Positions 16,161 through 24,669 of a stretch of 43,069 nucleotides of DNA are shown piece by piece (the first letter of the stretch is position 1; each line of letters opens with the position of its first letter). The DNA lies in IMG/VR virus record IMGVR_UViG_3300048597_000669, positions 1-43,069 of that record. One strand, written 5' to 3'. Source of the DNA: a virus. Below the pieces are notes generated by a model. It had not been told where the DNA came from. It did no database searches and saw only the letters and a program-made list of their open reading frames with translations. The translations under genes were made by a program, and so were the position numbers.

Positions 16161-16282
16161 AGGCCGCGCACGCGCGCGAACTCGAGCGCCATGCCGATGA
16201 TGATCGCCAGGGCAAACAGGAACGCCGGGCCACCACCGGGCCCGGGCGGGCCCATGAAGGCCACCGGTACCGCTTCCAACAT
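16157..16282 (-). CDS. 41-residue membrane peptide
   Basis: A very short gene with a Gly/Pro-rich N-terminal half and one membrane segment (about residues 20-36, AFLFALAIIIGMALEFA). The start overlaps the stop of the upstream gene (TGATG) and its stop overlaps the GTG of the head closure gene, so it fits exactly into the coupled operon. Function unknown; a second holin or antiholin-like role is possible but unsupported. Confidence 0.55.
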   Translation of the reverse strand: MLEAVPVAFMGPPGPGGGPAFLFALAIIIGMALEFARVRGL

Positions 16283-16503
16283 CAGGACTTCTCCCGCTCT
16301 TTCGTTCTCCGCAGCAGCTCGTCGATGCCCGATTTCATCTGGATCAGGGCGTCATGGTCGATGCGCTGCGTCTCCTCGAGCTTGTCGAGCCGCGTCGTCT
16401 GGGTTGCGTTGACCTCGACCTGCACCGCCGCCTGCCAGACGAGGCCGAGCAGCGCGATGATGACACTGGCTCCGGCCAGCAGATCCTTGAGCGAAAGCTG
16501 CAT
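16282..16503 (-). CDS. membrane-anchored coiled-coil protein
   Basis: A 73-residue protein with an N-terminal membrane segment (about residues 7-27, LLAGASVIIALLGLVWQAAV) followed by a charged coiled coil. GAGGGG precedes the ATG at 16503; the open frame upstream of it is antisense noise to the connector gene. It resembles small membrane-associated phage proteins of the holin-accessory type, but no family is assigned. Confidence 0.6.
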   Translation of the reverse strand: MQLSLKDLLAGASVIIALLGLVWQAAVQVEVNATQTTRLDKLEETQRIDHDALIQMKSGIDELLRRTKEREKS

Positions 16504-16513
16504 CCCCCGCCCC

Positions 16514-17098
16514 TCAGCCAATGAGGCGCCAGCGCCAGGGCCGCACCATCTCTGCAATCTCGGCCGGCAGCTTGCCCAGCACCGTCCGCCCGTCGCCGAT
16601 TCCATCGCGGTTGGCGTAAAGGAATGCCGCCAGCATCATGACGCCGGCCACCACCGGCTCCGGCACCGTCTCCCAGCCGGCGGTGGCGTCCAGCGTGATC
16701 ACCGGATCATCGCCCAACGTCGGCCAGCTGGTGCCGGCCTTCGGCCGCACGCGCATGACACCGCCCTGCGTCTGCCGCGCCACAAAGTCGGTCCATGCCA
16801 CCGGCGTCCCGGCCGGGGCGGTAAAGCTGATGGAATCGACGCTCTCCACCGGCATCAGCAACTCGATCGAGGTGCCGGTCATCCAGTCCGGCCAGGCCTC
16901 GAACGTCGCCCGCACCGTCTGGCGGCCGATCACCCGGCCCAGCCATTCCTCCATCCAGTGCCGCGCCGCGATCAGGAAACCACGCAGCAGCGCGTCATCC
17001 CCAACATCGCCGCCCTCGATGTTCAAATGCGCGCGCAGCTGGTCGAGCGTGACGACCTCGATCTCCGGCTGGCCCAGCGGCCTCGGCAGCACGCGCAT
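16514..17098 (-). CDS. head-tail connector protein (HK97 gp6-like)
   Basis: A 194-residue protein with VTLDQLRAHLNIEGGDVGDDALLRGFLIAAR near the N-terminus, the QLRG/gp6-like connector signature, and a helical C-terminus (VAGVMMLAAFLYANRDGI). It forms the adaptor ring below the portal. It starts at a TGATG overlap with the Ig-like protein gene. Confidence 0.87.
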   Translation of the reverse strand: MRVLPRPLGQPEIEVVTLDQLRAHLNIEGGDVGDDALLRGFLIAARHWMEEWLGRVIGRQTVRATFEAWPDWMTGTSIELLMPVESVDSISFTAPAGTPVAWTDFVARQTQGGVMRVRPKAGTSWPTLGDDPVITLDATAGWETVPEPVVAGVMMLAAFLYANRDGIGDGRTVLGKLPAEIAEMVRPWRWRLIG

Positions 17099-17469
17099 CA
17101 GCGATCCCTCACGGTGATGACAAAGTCGCGCTGGAACGTGCGCGGCTCGAGGCCATCGCTGGCCCAGCTGATCGACACCGGCACGTCTCTGCCCCAGCCA
17201 TCCCAGCTGGGCTCGGCGCGCCTGGCCGGGTCCACGGCAAGCCAGAAGACGATCGTGCGGCCGTCGCCGGCGACGCGGGGCAGCGTGTCGGGATCCTCGA
17301 CAACCTGCAGGCCCAGCGCCTCTGCCTCGGCCGACAGCGCAACAACAACGCCGCTGGCCGCAACGGTCTCGCCGTCCTCGAGCAGCGCGCCGACGTCGAC
17401 GCCGAAATCCAGCCGCTCCTCCGGGTCCGGGTGATAGTCCCAGCTCTGGGCATCGCGGGGCACTGGCAT
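17098..17469 (-). CDS. Ig-like minor structural protein
   Basis: A 123-residue beta-rich protein. The opening DPEERLDFGVDVGALLEDGETV and the closing RTFQRDFVITVRDR match a widespread phage family with an Ig-like fold found beside connector or capsid genes. Probably a virion surface or neck protein. It is separated from the large fibre-like gene by one base. Confidence 0.7.
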   Translation of the reverse strand: MPVPRDAQSWDYHPDPEERLDFGVDVGALLEDGETVAASGVVVALSAEAEALGLQVVEDPDTLPRVAGDGRTIVFWLAVDPARRAEPSWDGWGRDVPVSISWASDGLEPRTFQRDFVITVRDR

Positions 17470-17470
17470 G

Positions 17471-20194
17471 CTATGTCCCCCTGACGATGATCACGCGCGC
17501 CGCCGGCGGCACATCCGGGAAGCCGCCTGCAACGATCAGCCCGGCCGCCGCGGCCGAGAAGCCGATCGAGACACTGGCCGGCGCCAGCGTGAGGCTGGCG
17601 ATGATGACGCTGGCGCTGACCGCTGCGTCGATCTGCAGGCCGGCGCCGGCAAGCCCGGCAACGCCCTGCAGGCCGCCGGCGGCAACCGCCACGGCAAGCC
17701 CAAGATTGGCCGGCGCCAGGCTGGGCGTCGCCGCCAGCACCGCCGCCTCCAGCACCAGCCCGATATTGACCGTTGCCGGCTCCATGGTGATCGCCCCGGA
17801 TTCGATGGCACCCGAGGCGCCGCCGCTCAGACGCGCGCCATTCAGAAAGTCCCGGTCGCTGTTGCCCCGCTGGACCCGGCCGAGCAGCGGCGAGCCCGGC
17901 TGCGGCGTGTAATCGCCGCCGCCCAGGTCGCTGCCATTTTCCGAGGCGTCGTTGGCATAGAGCGGGCTGCCGGGCGTGGCGAAGGGCGACTGCAGGCCGC
18001 GCAAGCCGACAAAGCCCGAGCCGCCGTCACGCCGGAAGTTGACGCTGCCCGATCGGCTGAAATCGACATGCGCTTCCATGCCGACGCCGAAGTGCACCGA
18101 CCAGGCGCCGATGCAGGCAGGCCGGTAACCGGCCTTCAGGCTTTCGGGCAGACCGGCGGCGTTGCGGATCGAGACGACGGTCGGGTCGCTGAAATCGTCA
18201 TGCTTCGAGGCATTGCGATCGGTGGCGTTGTTGGCATGCCGGATGCGGACGGTGATGTTGGTCTGGCTGTTGACGTCGGAAAGCGTCGCCGGCACCGGGT
18301 CGCTGTAGAAGCCGTTATATCCGCCGCCGACGATGGTGTTGCCCTCGATGATGATCGTATCCATCACCACCCAGGTGCTCTCGCCATAGGTCCACATCGT
18401 GTCGGAGGTTTTCGACACGCCGGCGGTGCCGCTGATCCGCTCGTAGATGTTGTTCAAGATGAGGTGGCGGCGATGGCGCGCCGTCTGTGGCGAGACGCCG
18501 GAAATCGCCGCTGGCGCCGGCGTTGCCGACCAGCCCGTCCAACGGATCGACCGCATGTCGTTATAGGCGAGGACCGTGTCCTCGAGGCCGCCGAGCGTCG
18601 CGGTCTGCGGCACATGGCCGAAGCCTTCGATGGTGTTCGCGCTGGTGAAGCCGTCCTCGGCCTTGCCGATCCAGCGGTTCTTGACCATGCACAGGCCGGT
18701 ACCGCGGCGCGACATTTCGCAGGCGCGCAGCAGGCCGACAAAGCGGTTGGCGCCGCCCATGGTATAGCCGGCCCGCCACATCTTCGTCTTGGTCATCGAC
18801 ACGTTGAAGGTGCCGCCGCTGGCCGCCGTGCTGCCCACCGGGAAGGTGGTGGCGGCCTCGCTGCCGCTCTTGCCGCGGATCTCGACGTTGTCGAACCACA
18901 TGCGCAAGATCGTCGAGCCGCCCAGCACGCCGGTGCCCGAGCGGATGGTGAGATCCTTGAACAGGATCCTCGTCACCCGCAGGTTTGGCGTCGTGCCCGC
19001 CGTCTCCAGAATGCAGTTGGCGCGCGGGTCGCTGTCTTCCGGGTCGCCGATGACCCGCACCGGGATCTCCAGCGAGGTGATGGTGGTGGAGATCGACGTG
19101 CTGCCGGGGTTGGCATGCACGCCCGCCGCCAGCACCGCATAGGCGCCGTCGGCGGCGCGGCTGGCCGCCGCCTGGCCGTTGGCCGCAGCCAGCGTGCGGT
19201 TGACCAGGCCGATGGCAGCGATGGCCGTCGTCAGATTGACCGGCCGCGAGGCCGCTGCGACCGCCTTGGCGCCGGCGAGCGTGGTGGCGACCATCGCAGC
19301 GCTGGCAGTCGCGGTGCCGTTGACCGGATCGATGAAGGTCCACAGCTGGCCGTATCGCGTGCCGTCCGGGTCATATCCGATGACGGCAGGCGCTTCGGCA
19401 TTGAGGCTGAAGCCATCCGACCGGATGTTGGTCAGCAGCTTGGTGCCGGCCGGATCGGTCGAGCGCATCGCGCCCAGCCACGGATAGACTTCACCATCGA
19501 TGCGCAGCAGGCCCGCCGTCAGCGCCGGCGAGGCGGCTGGGTCGAACTCGACCGTGTAGCAGCGCAGATTGTCGCCATAGCTGTTGTCGGTGGCCAGCGT
19601 GGTGGCCCAGATCGTCTTGACGGTGGCGCCATCGGTGGCGGTGAACTTGACGCCCGCAACAGGCTCAAAGCCCACAGGGTGAACGCTGCCGACGATCATC
19701 GAGGCGCGGAACGCGCCACTGGCGGTCTGATAGGGCGGCAGCACCCAACGGAAGACCGGCGCCGGCGGCGCGATCGCCGAATTGTTGGTAACCGAAATCC
19801 CCGAGGCGGCGCCCTCGCCGGCGCGCCAGCCGGCCAGCACAGCGAGCGTCAGCCCGGTATCGCCGGTGTAAACCTCTTCCGACAGCGCAATGCGAACCTT
19901 GATCAGCCCGCCGCCCAGGTCGGTCTCGTCGAGGAGATCGACGGTCGGGTCGAGCGGATCAACCGGCTTGCGCAGCGCGCGCATGCCGACAAGCGACCGC
20001 GCCAGGCTGCCGGCCACTGCCTCGCCGCCGGACTTGACGAAGCCGGGCGAAGACAGCGCCAGAACGACCTTGGGCGACGCATCCGGGCTGAGCGGATAGG
20101 CGTCGAAGTCGGTAGCGGGCGAGGTCAGCGAGCCGGCAATGGTGAGTGCAAGCACCCAGCCGCCGGCTTCGACCTCCGCCGCGGTAATCGCCAT
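17471..20194 (-). CDS. large beta-helix fibre-like protein
   Basis: A 907-residue protein. Residues 1-340 look like beta-sandwich modules; about 350-730 have the short-strand, Asn/Gly-rich pattern of a right-handed parallel beta-helix (pectate-lyase-like: NNIYERISG, IIIEGNTIVGGGYNGFYSD, ILFKDLTIRSGTG), and about 780-907 is a hydrophobic, Ala/Val-rich repeat region with units resembling PAxVxIGLxxxA. Such proteins are tailspikes or carbohydrate-binding fibres. Here the gene is placed in the head-connector cluster, not with the tail-tip genes, so it may decorate the head. No catalytic residues can be assigned by eye. Confidence 0.75.
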   Translation of the reverse strand: MAITAAEVEAGGWVLALTIAGSLTSPATDFDAYPLSPDASPKVVLALSSPGFVKSGGEAVAGSLARSLVGMRALRKPVDPLDPTVDLLDETDLGGGLIKVRIALSEEVYTGDTGLTLAVLAGWRAGEGAASGISVTNNSAIAPPAPVFRWVLPPYQTASGAFRASMIVGSVHPVGFEPVAGVKFTATDGATVKTIWATTLATDNSYGDNLRCYTVEFDPAASPALTAGLLRIDGEVYPWLGAMRSTDPAGTKLLTNIRSDGFSLNAEAPAVIGYDPDGTRYGQLWTFIDPVNGTATASAAMVATTLAGAKAVAAASRPVNLTTAIAAIGLVNRTLAAANGQAAASRAADGAYAVLAAGVHANPGSTSISTTITSLEIPVRVIGDPEDSDPRANCILETAGTTPNLRVTRILFKDLTIRSGTGVLGGSTILRMWFDNVEIRGKSGSEAATTFPVGSTAASGGTFNVSMTKTKMWRAGYTMGGANRFVGLLRACEMSRRGTGLCMVKNRWIGKAEDGFTSANTIEGFGHVPQTATLGGLEDTVLAYNDMRSIRWTGWSATPAPAAISGVSPQTARHRRHLILNNIYERISGTAGVSKTSDTMWTYGESTWVVMDTIIIEGNTIVGGGYNGFYSDPVPATLSDVNSQTNITVRIRHANNATDRNASKHDDFSDPTVVSIRNAAGLPESLKAGYRPACIGAWSVHFGVGMEAHVDFSRSGSVNFRRDGGSGFVGLRGLQSPFATPGSPLYANDASENGSDLGGGDYTPQPGSPLLGRVQRGNSDRDFLNGARLSGGASGAIESGAITMEPATVNIGLVLEAAVLAATPSLAPANLGLAVAVAAGGLQGVAGLAGAGLQIDAAVSASVIIASLTLAPASVSIGFSAAAAGLIVAGGFPDVPPAARVIIVRGT

Positions 20195-20201
20195 GTCGGC
20201 G

Positions 20202-20567
20202 TCAGCTCAGCGGGCCGATGGTGACGTCAAAGGCCTGGCTGTTGATCGGCTGGCCGTTGTTGCTCGTCTGCGCCGGCGCCGTCGTCACCAGCAGCAGCGC
20301 CGAGCCGGTGCACAGCGCGATGTGATCGGTGTTCTGGCTCGCGGTCGCGGTGCCGCTCTGCGCCGCCACGGTCAGCTTGCGGCTGCCCGCCACGCCGCCG
20401 TCGGCCTTGGCGAAATCGCCGGCGTCGATCGTGATGGCATTGGCCGACTTCTTGGTGATGGCATCGGCGCGGCTCGTCGGCTGGCCGTTGCAGAAATACA
20501 TTTCGGTCGCCGCAGCGATCGCATCGAGCGGGGCATCAAGCACCGCGGTGGCAATGGACTTGGCCAT
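20202..20567 (-). CDS. small capsid-region structural protein
   Basis: A 121-residue Ala/Thr-rich protein with GAGGA before its ATG. It is beta-rich, has two Cys residues, and lies between the terminator at 20591 and the large fibre-like gene. Composition resembles head-fibre or decoration proteins. No family recognised. Confidence 0.6.
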   Translation of the reverse strand: MAKSIATAVLDAPLDAIAAATEMYFCNGQPTSRADAITKKSANAITIDAGDFAKADGGVAGSRKLTVAAQSGTATASQNTDHIALCTGSALLLVTTAPAQTSNNGQPINSQAFDVTIGPLS

Positions 20568-20590
20568 TCTGGATCCTCAGGCTTGCCAGG

Positions 20591-20620
20591 AAAAAGGGCC
20601 GCGCCAGCTGGCGCGACCCT
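20591..20620 (-). terminator. intra-operon rho-independent terminator
   Basis: Arms 20595-20605 and 20610-20620 pair around the loop AGCT with one mismatch; on the minus strand the stem is followed by five T residues. It sits between the decoration-like gene and the fibre genes, so it should lower transcription of the genes downstream relative to the capsid genes. Confidence 0.75.
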
Positions 20621-20643
20621 CTCTTGCTTTCCCGGTGGGTTGA

Positions 20644-21084
20644 TCAGGCCGCCGGCGAATTCGCCGGGTGACCCAGGACGGCCTTGGTACCGACCAGCGT
20701 GCCGGTGGAATGGGTGCCACCGAAAACCGGCGTCAGGCGCACATAGCGCTTGTCGCCGACATAGCCGTACTCGGTCGTCGAGGCAGCCGCCTTCGCCGAG
20801 GTATAGGCCTCGACGATGCCGTTGGTGATGGCCGGCTCCGTGCCAGCGGCACCGCGGACGCTGCCGGTCGTGACGTTGGTCCAGGTGGAGCCGTCGTCCG
20901 ATTCCGTCATCGTCCATTCGATCTTGTTGGTGCCGGTGAAGGTGATGCCGCCGGCGCCGGTGTCGACGGCAAAGGTCACCGATTCATAGCCGCGGCGGTC
21001 AACGGTAACGGCCGACGGAGTGGCCGTCAGAACGGCCGGGAAATGCGGGGACGAGATCGCCACCCGCGAAACGAGATCGCGCAT
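20644..21084 (-). CDS. putative capsid decoration protein
   Basis: A 146-residue beta-rich protein just downstream of the major capsid gene. Start at the ATG 21084 behind GGAGAG; a further in-frame ATG upstream overlaps that site. It contains GYESVTFAVDTGAGGITF and RYVRLTPVF, common in small beta-sandwich virion proteins encoded after HK97 capsids. Head decoration is the likely role. Confidence 0.65.
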   Translation of the reverse strand: MRDLVSRVAISSPHFPAVLTATPSAVTVDRRGYESVTFAVDTGAGGITFTGTNKIEWTMTESDDGSTWTNVTTGSVRGAAGTEPAITNGIVEAYTSAKAAASTTEYGYVGDKRYVRLTPVFGGTHSTGTLVGTKAVLGHPANSPAA

Positions 21085-21153
21085 TGTGCTCTCCAATGTT
21101 GGAAGGGGTTGAGGACGGGCGGTTCCGCCAGGGCGTTTCCGTCAATCCCGGTT

Positions 21154-21179
21154 GCCGGCGGCGGTCCCCCGCCGCCGGC
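21154..21179 (-). other. stem-loop just after the capsid gene
   Basis: An 11-bp perfect GC stem (21154-21164 with 21169-21179, loop of 4) begins about 10 bases past the capsid stop. There is no T tract, so it is more likely an mRNA stability or processing hairpin than a terminator. Confidence 0.6.
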
Positions 21180-21188
21180 TGGGCCAGC

Positions 21189-22445
21189 TTACGAGGTGGC
21201 GATCTTGAGGGTCTTGATCGCTTCGAAGTTGGTGATGGCGCCGCCGACGCGACGGGTGGTGTAGAAAAACACCACGCCGTTGGTCTTGTACGGGTTGCGC
21301 AGGGTGCGCATCCCGATCCGCTCGACGATCGTGTAGGCCTCCCGGAAATCACCGAAGGCGATCGGGAAAGCGTCGGCGGCAACGCTCGGCATATAGTCCG
21401 AGAACGCCACCGGCTTGCCAAGCAGGGTCGACGGCTTGTCGACCGCGATCGAGGGCTGCCACAGGAAGTTGCCCTGGCCATCCTTGAACTTGCGCACGGT
21501 GCCGGCCGTGAGGTCGCTCATGAGGAAGCTGCCGTTGGCGCGGTAACCGGCCCTCAGCGCGTGGTAGAGATCAACGAGGCAGTCCGCCGGCGAGGCCGAG
21601 GACGAGGCCGCGATGAAGCTGCTGGCATTGCCGGACACGACGTAACCGACCTTGCCCCAGGCATAGCTGCCGTTGGCCACCATCTGATAGCCGAGGATCC
21701 CGCGCGGCTTCTTGACGCCGTCACCGATGATGAAGGCCTCGCCCTCCTTTTCGGCAAAGCTGATCGCCAGCTCGTCACCGTACCAGGCTTCGACATCGAC
21801 GAACGCATCGTCGAGCAGCTGCTGGTTGGCGGCGGGCTCGGCATAAAGCTCACCCGGGGTGATCTCGATCTCCGCCAGGGTCGGCGTGCCGGTTTCGCTG
21901 CGCGTTTCACGCTCGCCGGTCCAGCTGGCCGCGGCGCCGCCGAGGCTCTTGTACTTCTTGTAGCTCTCGGTCGAGATAGCCATGACCGAGGCCATGCCGC
22001 GCATCGCAACGGTGGCCGACAGCACGCGGGTCACCGCAGTGTCGACGGTCGGCGTGACCAGGAAGCCGCCATCGGGCTCGCTGTAGGTCGCGCCGCGCGC
22101 CTGGGGCTTGTCGCCGCGCGCCATGAACGCCTTGAAGGCGTCGCGGTGCTCCTTGGCTTCCGGGGTTTCGCCCGGCTGGCCGCCGCCGCCGCCCAGCCGC
22201 AGCGCCGCGATGGCCTGCGCCTGCGCGTCCAGCGACGCCTGCAGATCGGTGATCACGCCGTCCAGCCGGTTGACCTTTTCGGCATCCGGCAGCTTGGCGT
22301 TGATCTCGGTCTTGTACTCGGCAAAGGCCTTCTGCAGCTCGGCGAGCACGGCCTTGGGGTCGGAAGCGTCGCCACGGATGGCGCCGATGATGCCGCGCGG
22401 ACGCGCGAGCGGGGCCGCCGGAACGGCGAAGATACGGGGCTTCAT
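21189..22445 (-). CDS. major capsid protein, HK97 family
   Basis: A 418-residue protein with an N-terminal helical delta/scaffold region (about residues 20-110, ending at a GGGGG linker) and a C-terminal HK97 fold starting near GGFLVTPTVDTAV. Further family landmarks are WTGERETRSETGTPTLAEIEITPGELYA and GILGY. AAGGAGA lies before the ATG. It is expected to be cleaved by the adjacent ClpP-like protease during prohead maturation and to build the icosahedral shell. Confidence 0.95.
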   Translation of the reverse strand: MKPRIFAVPAAPLARPRGIIGAIRGDASDPKAVLAELQKAFAEYKTEINAKLPDAEKVNRLDGVITDLQASLDAQAQAIAALRLGGGGGQPGETPEAKEHRDAFKAFMARGDKPQARGATYSEPDGGFLVTPTVDTAVTRVLSATVAMRGMASVMAISTESYKKYKSLGGAAASWTGERETRSETGTPTLAEIEITPGELYAEPAANQQLLDDAFVDVEAWYGDELAISFAEKEGEAFIIGDGVKKPRGILGYQMVANGSYAWGKVGYVVSGNASSFIAASSSASPADCLVDLYHALRAGYRANGSFLMSDLTAGTVRKFKDGQGNFLWQPSIAVDKPSTLLGKPVAFSDYMPSVAADAFPIAFGDFREAYTIVERIGMRTLRNPYKTNGVVFFYTTRRVGGAITNFEAIKTLKIATS

Positions 22446-22481
22446 GTTGGTCTCCTTGGGTTGCGGCGCTGCGCCTCGGCG

Positions 22482-23396
22482 TCAGGCCCGCAGGGTTGCC
22501 AGAAGGCTGTGAGCGGCAGCGATTGCCCCCGCGTCCCAGCCGCTCTCGTCGGCAGCGCCTGGCGTGCCGGTTTCCAAGGCAGCGTCGCGCGTGCCCCGAA
22601 GCTCGTTAATGTCGATACCCTTGATCTTGGCGATATGGGCGCGCGCCTGGCTGCGGCTCATGCCGCCTGACACCAGCACCCGTTCAACCGCCCGCACCTC
22701 GTTCAGCGCGGCCGCCTTGGCCGTCACCGCCGGATCCTCGACCACCGCATCGGCCGGCAGCAGTGCGTCGGCAAAGCCGCGCTCAATGGCCTGGGTGCCG
22801 TTCATGTAGGTCTCGGCGTCCAGCCAGGTGGCGCATTCGGCCTCGGTCTGGCCGCTGCGCGCGGCATAAAGCCCGGCGCAGGCGGCGTCGAAGGGTTCCA
22901 GCGTGTCGGCGGTCTTGCGCAGGTCGTGGCGGTTGCCGACCGCCAGCACCCAGCAATTGTGGATCATGATGAACGATGCGGTGCCGATCATGATCTCGTC
23001 GCCGGCCATGGCGATGATGCTGGCGGCCGAGGCGGCGATGCCGAGGATCTTGACGGTGATCGGCTGCGGATGGTCGCGCAGCAGATTGTAGATCGCCAGC
23101 CCTTCGAACATGTCGCCGCCGGGGCTGTTGATCTGCACCTCGATCGGGCGCGGGCCGATGGCGCGCAGCTGGGCCGCGATGCTCTTGGCCGTCACCCCGC
23201 CGCCGGTCCACCAGTCGTAACCGATGTCCTCGAAAATGGTGATGACGTTGTCGCCCTTTTCCAGCGCGCGGATGCCGGCGCGCCAGCCTTCGCGGGCGTC
23301 ATCCGGCGCAAAGCACTCGACGCCGGCCGGGCGCTGCAGATTGATCGGCGCCGGGCGCGTGCGCGCCATCACGCGGGGCATGAACTTGTCACGCAT
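22482..23396 (-). CDS. ClpP-like prohead maturation protease
   Basis: A 304-residue protein of the ClpP-related head maturation protease family. It has VQINSPGGDMFEGLAIYN (about 87-104), the nucleophile Ser in GIAASAAS (Ser near 123) and the His in MIHN (near 146). The ATG at 23396 overlaps the portal gene by 8 bases and has GGAG upstream; an ATG at 23411 is less well placed. The C-terminal extension after residue 200 may act as scaffold or substrate-binding region. It processes the capsid delta domain. Confidence 0.92.
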   Translation of the reverse strand: MRDKFMPRVMARTRPAPINLQRPAGVECFAPDDAREGWRAGIRALEKGDNVITIFEDIGYDWWTGGGVTAKSIAAQLRAIGPRPIEVQINSPGGDMFEGLAIYNLLRDHPQPITVKILGIAASAASIIAMAGDEIMIGTASFIMIHNCWVLAVGNRHDLRKTADTLEPFDAACAGLYAARSGQTEAECATWLDAETYMNGTQAIERGFADALLPADAVVEDPAVTAKAAALNEVRAVERVLVSGGMSRSQARAHIAKIKGIDINELRGTRDAALETGTPGAADESGWDAGAIAAAHSLLATLRA

Positions 23397-24669
23397 TAGC
23401 GGGGTCTCCATCCGGGGAAGCTGCTGGATCGGCGAAGGGGTCGCCGGCGTTGGTGCGCTGGGCGTTGCCGCCCACGAAGGGGTTGGCACCCTCGTCATCG
23501 GGCAGCGGGCCCATGTCCTCGAGCGCGCGGATCTCGTCGGGCGTCATGATCGCCCACTGGCGGGCGACGGCATAAGCAGAGTAGCGGGTGCGGATGTCGC
23601 CGCGCACCAGCGCGCCGCGGTTGAATCGGGCGTAGAGATTGGGCTCGTTCTCGGCGATCAGGTCGCGCGCGATGGTCTGCTCCCAAGTCGTCAGCCAGTC
23701 CTCAAGCGTGAAGGCGACGAAATTCTGGGAACGCTGTTCAAAGCCGCTGGCCGTCGGCGCTTTTGCGCCGCTGGAATCGCCGGCCATTTCCGGCGGGACG
23801 CCGAAATACATGAAGACCTCGGCGCGGTTGGCCGCAAGCGCCTCGATGAACTGCGCATCGGCCATCGTCAGGCCCATGCGCTCGTACTTCATGCCTTCCT
23901 CGAGGATCAGTACCTTGCCGTCGCGATCGCCGCCGGCGCGGAAGGCCTCGAAACTCTCGCCAATCCGCTCCCGAGCCTCGGTGCCGAGCTCGTTCGGGTG
24001 GGTAAGCGTGCCCGACATGCGGGCGCCGTTCGAGTAAACGGCGCGGGCATGCCCCTGCATCTCGAGCGCCTGGCCCATGGTTTCGCGTGCAAAATGTAGC
24101 GGCGAGACACCTTTCACGCCATCAATCGAATGGCCGACGAGGTGGAACACATCCGCCTGCTGAAGCGTCACCTGGGCGCCGCGCTTAGTCGTGTAGTGAT
24201 AGACGAGGCTGAAATCGTCCTTCTGCTCGACGCGGACCCGGTCGGGCATCATCGGGATCAGCCCCGACACCCGGTTGCCGCTGCGCACCTTTATCGCATA
24301 GCCGTTGCCGCGCAGCAGCAAATGTGATTGCAGCTGGCGCTTGAACTGCGCCGGCGTCTGCCAGCTATTGGGCCGGCGCGTCAGCACCTTCCACAGCGGA
24401 TGCTCGCTGGCATCCAGCCGCATATCCCCGTCGCGCCGCTTCACCGCCAGCGGCAGCGTCGCCACTGCCCCGGCAATCAGCGTGATCGACCGATAGGCCG
24501 CCGCAACCTTCATCGCCTGCTCGGGGCCAACAGGGCCTACCGCGCCATCCCCGCGCAGCATCGCGGCGATCTCCGTGGCATCGCCGGCGGTGCTATAGGT
24601 GACCGAGGCGCGAGGCCCGCCCGCCGACTGCTTTGCCGCGCGCCGGATCTCGAAGCCCAGGATCCTCAT
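23389..24669 (-). CDS. portal protein, HK97 family
   Basis: A 426-residue portal protein. Start is the ATG at 24669, which overlaps the terminase stop; the open frame upstream of it is antisense noise. Family landmarks are AYRSITLIAGAVATLPLAV, HPLWKVLTRRPNSWQT, LLLRGNGYAIKV, and FGVPPEMAG. It forms the dodecameric channel for DNA packaging. The C-terminal tail is acidic and Pro/Asp-rich. Confidence 0.94.
   Translation of the reverse strand: MRILGFEIRRAAKQSAGGPRASVTYSTAGDATEIAAMLRGDGAVGPVGPEQAMKVAAAYRSITLIAGAVATLPLAVKRRDGDMRLDASEHPLWKVLTRRPNSWQTPAQFKRQLQSHLLLRGNGYAIKVRSGNRVSGLIPMMPDRVRVEQKDDFSLVYHYTTKRGAQVTLQQADVFHLVGHSIDGVKGVSPLHFARETMGQALEMQGHARAVYSNGARMSGTLTHPNELGTEARERIGESFEAFRAGGDRDGKVLILEEGMKYERMGLTMADAQFIEALAANRAEVFMYFGVPPEMAGDSSGAKAPTASGFEQRSQNFVAFTLEDWLTTWEQTIARDLIAENEPNLYARFNRGALVRGDIRTRYSAYAVARQWAIMTPDEIRALEDMGPLPDDEGANPFVGGNAQRTNAGDPFADPAASPDGDPANA

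Noticed and set aside
17468-20224. 918-codon open frame on the plus strand opposite the fibre-like gene
   Set aside because: It mirrors the codon pattern of the real minus-strand gene, is extremely Arg/Gly/Ala-rich with no domain, and is a high-GC antisense artefact. The same applies to the long plus-strand frames at 13817-15382, 21084-22670, 24972-26735 and 6734-8095.
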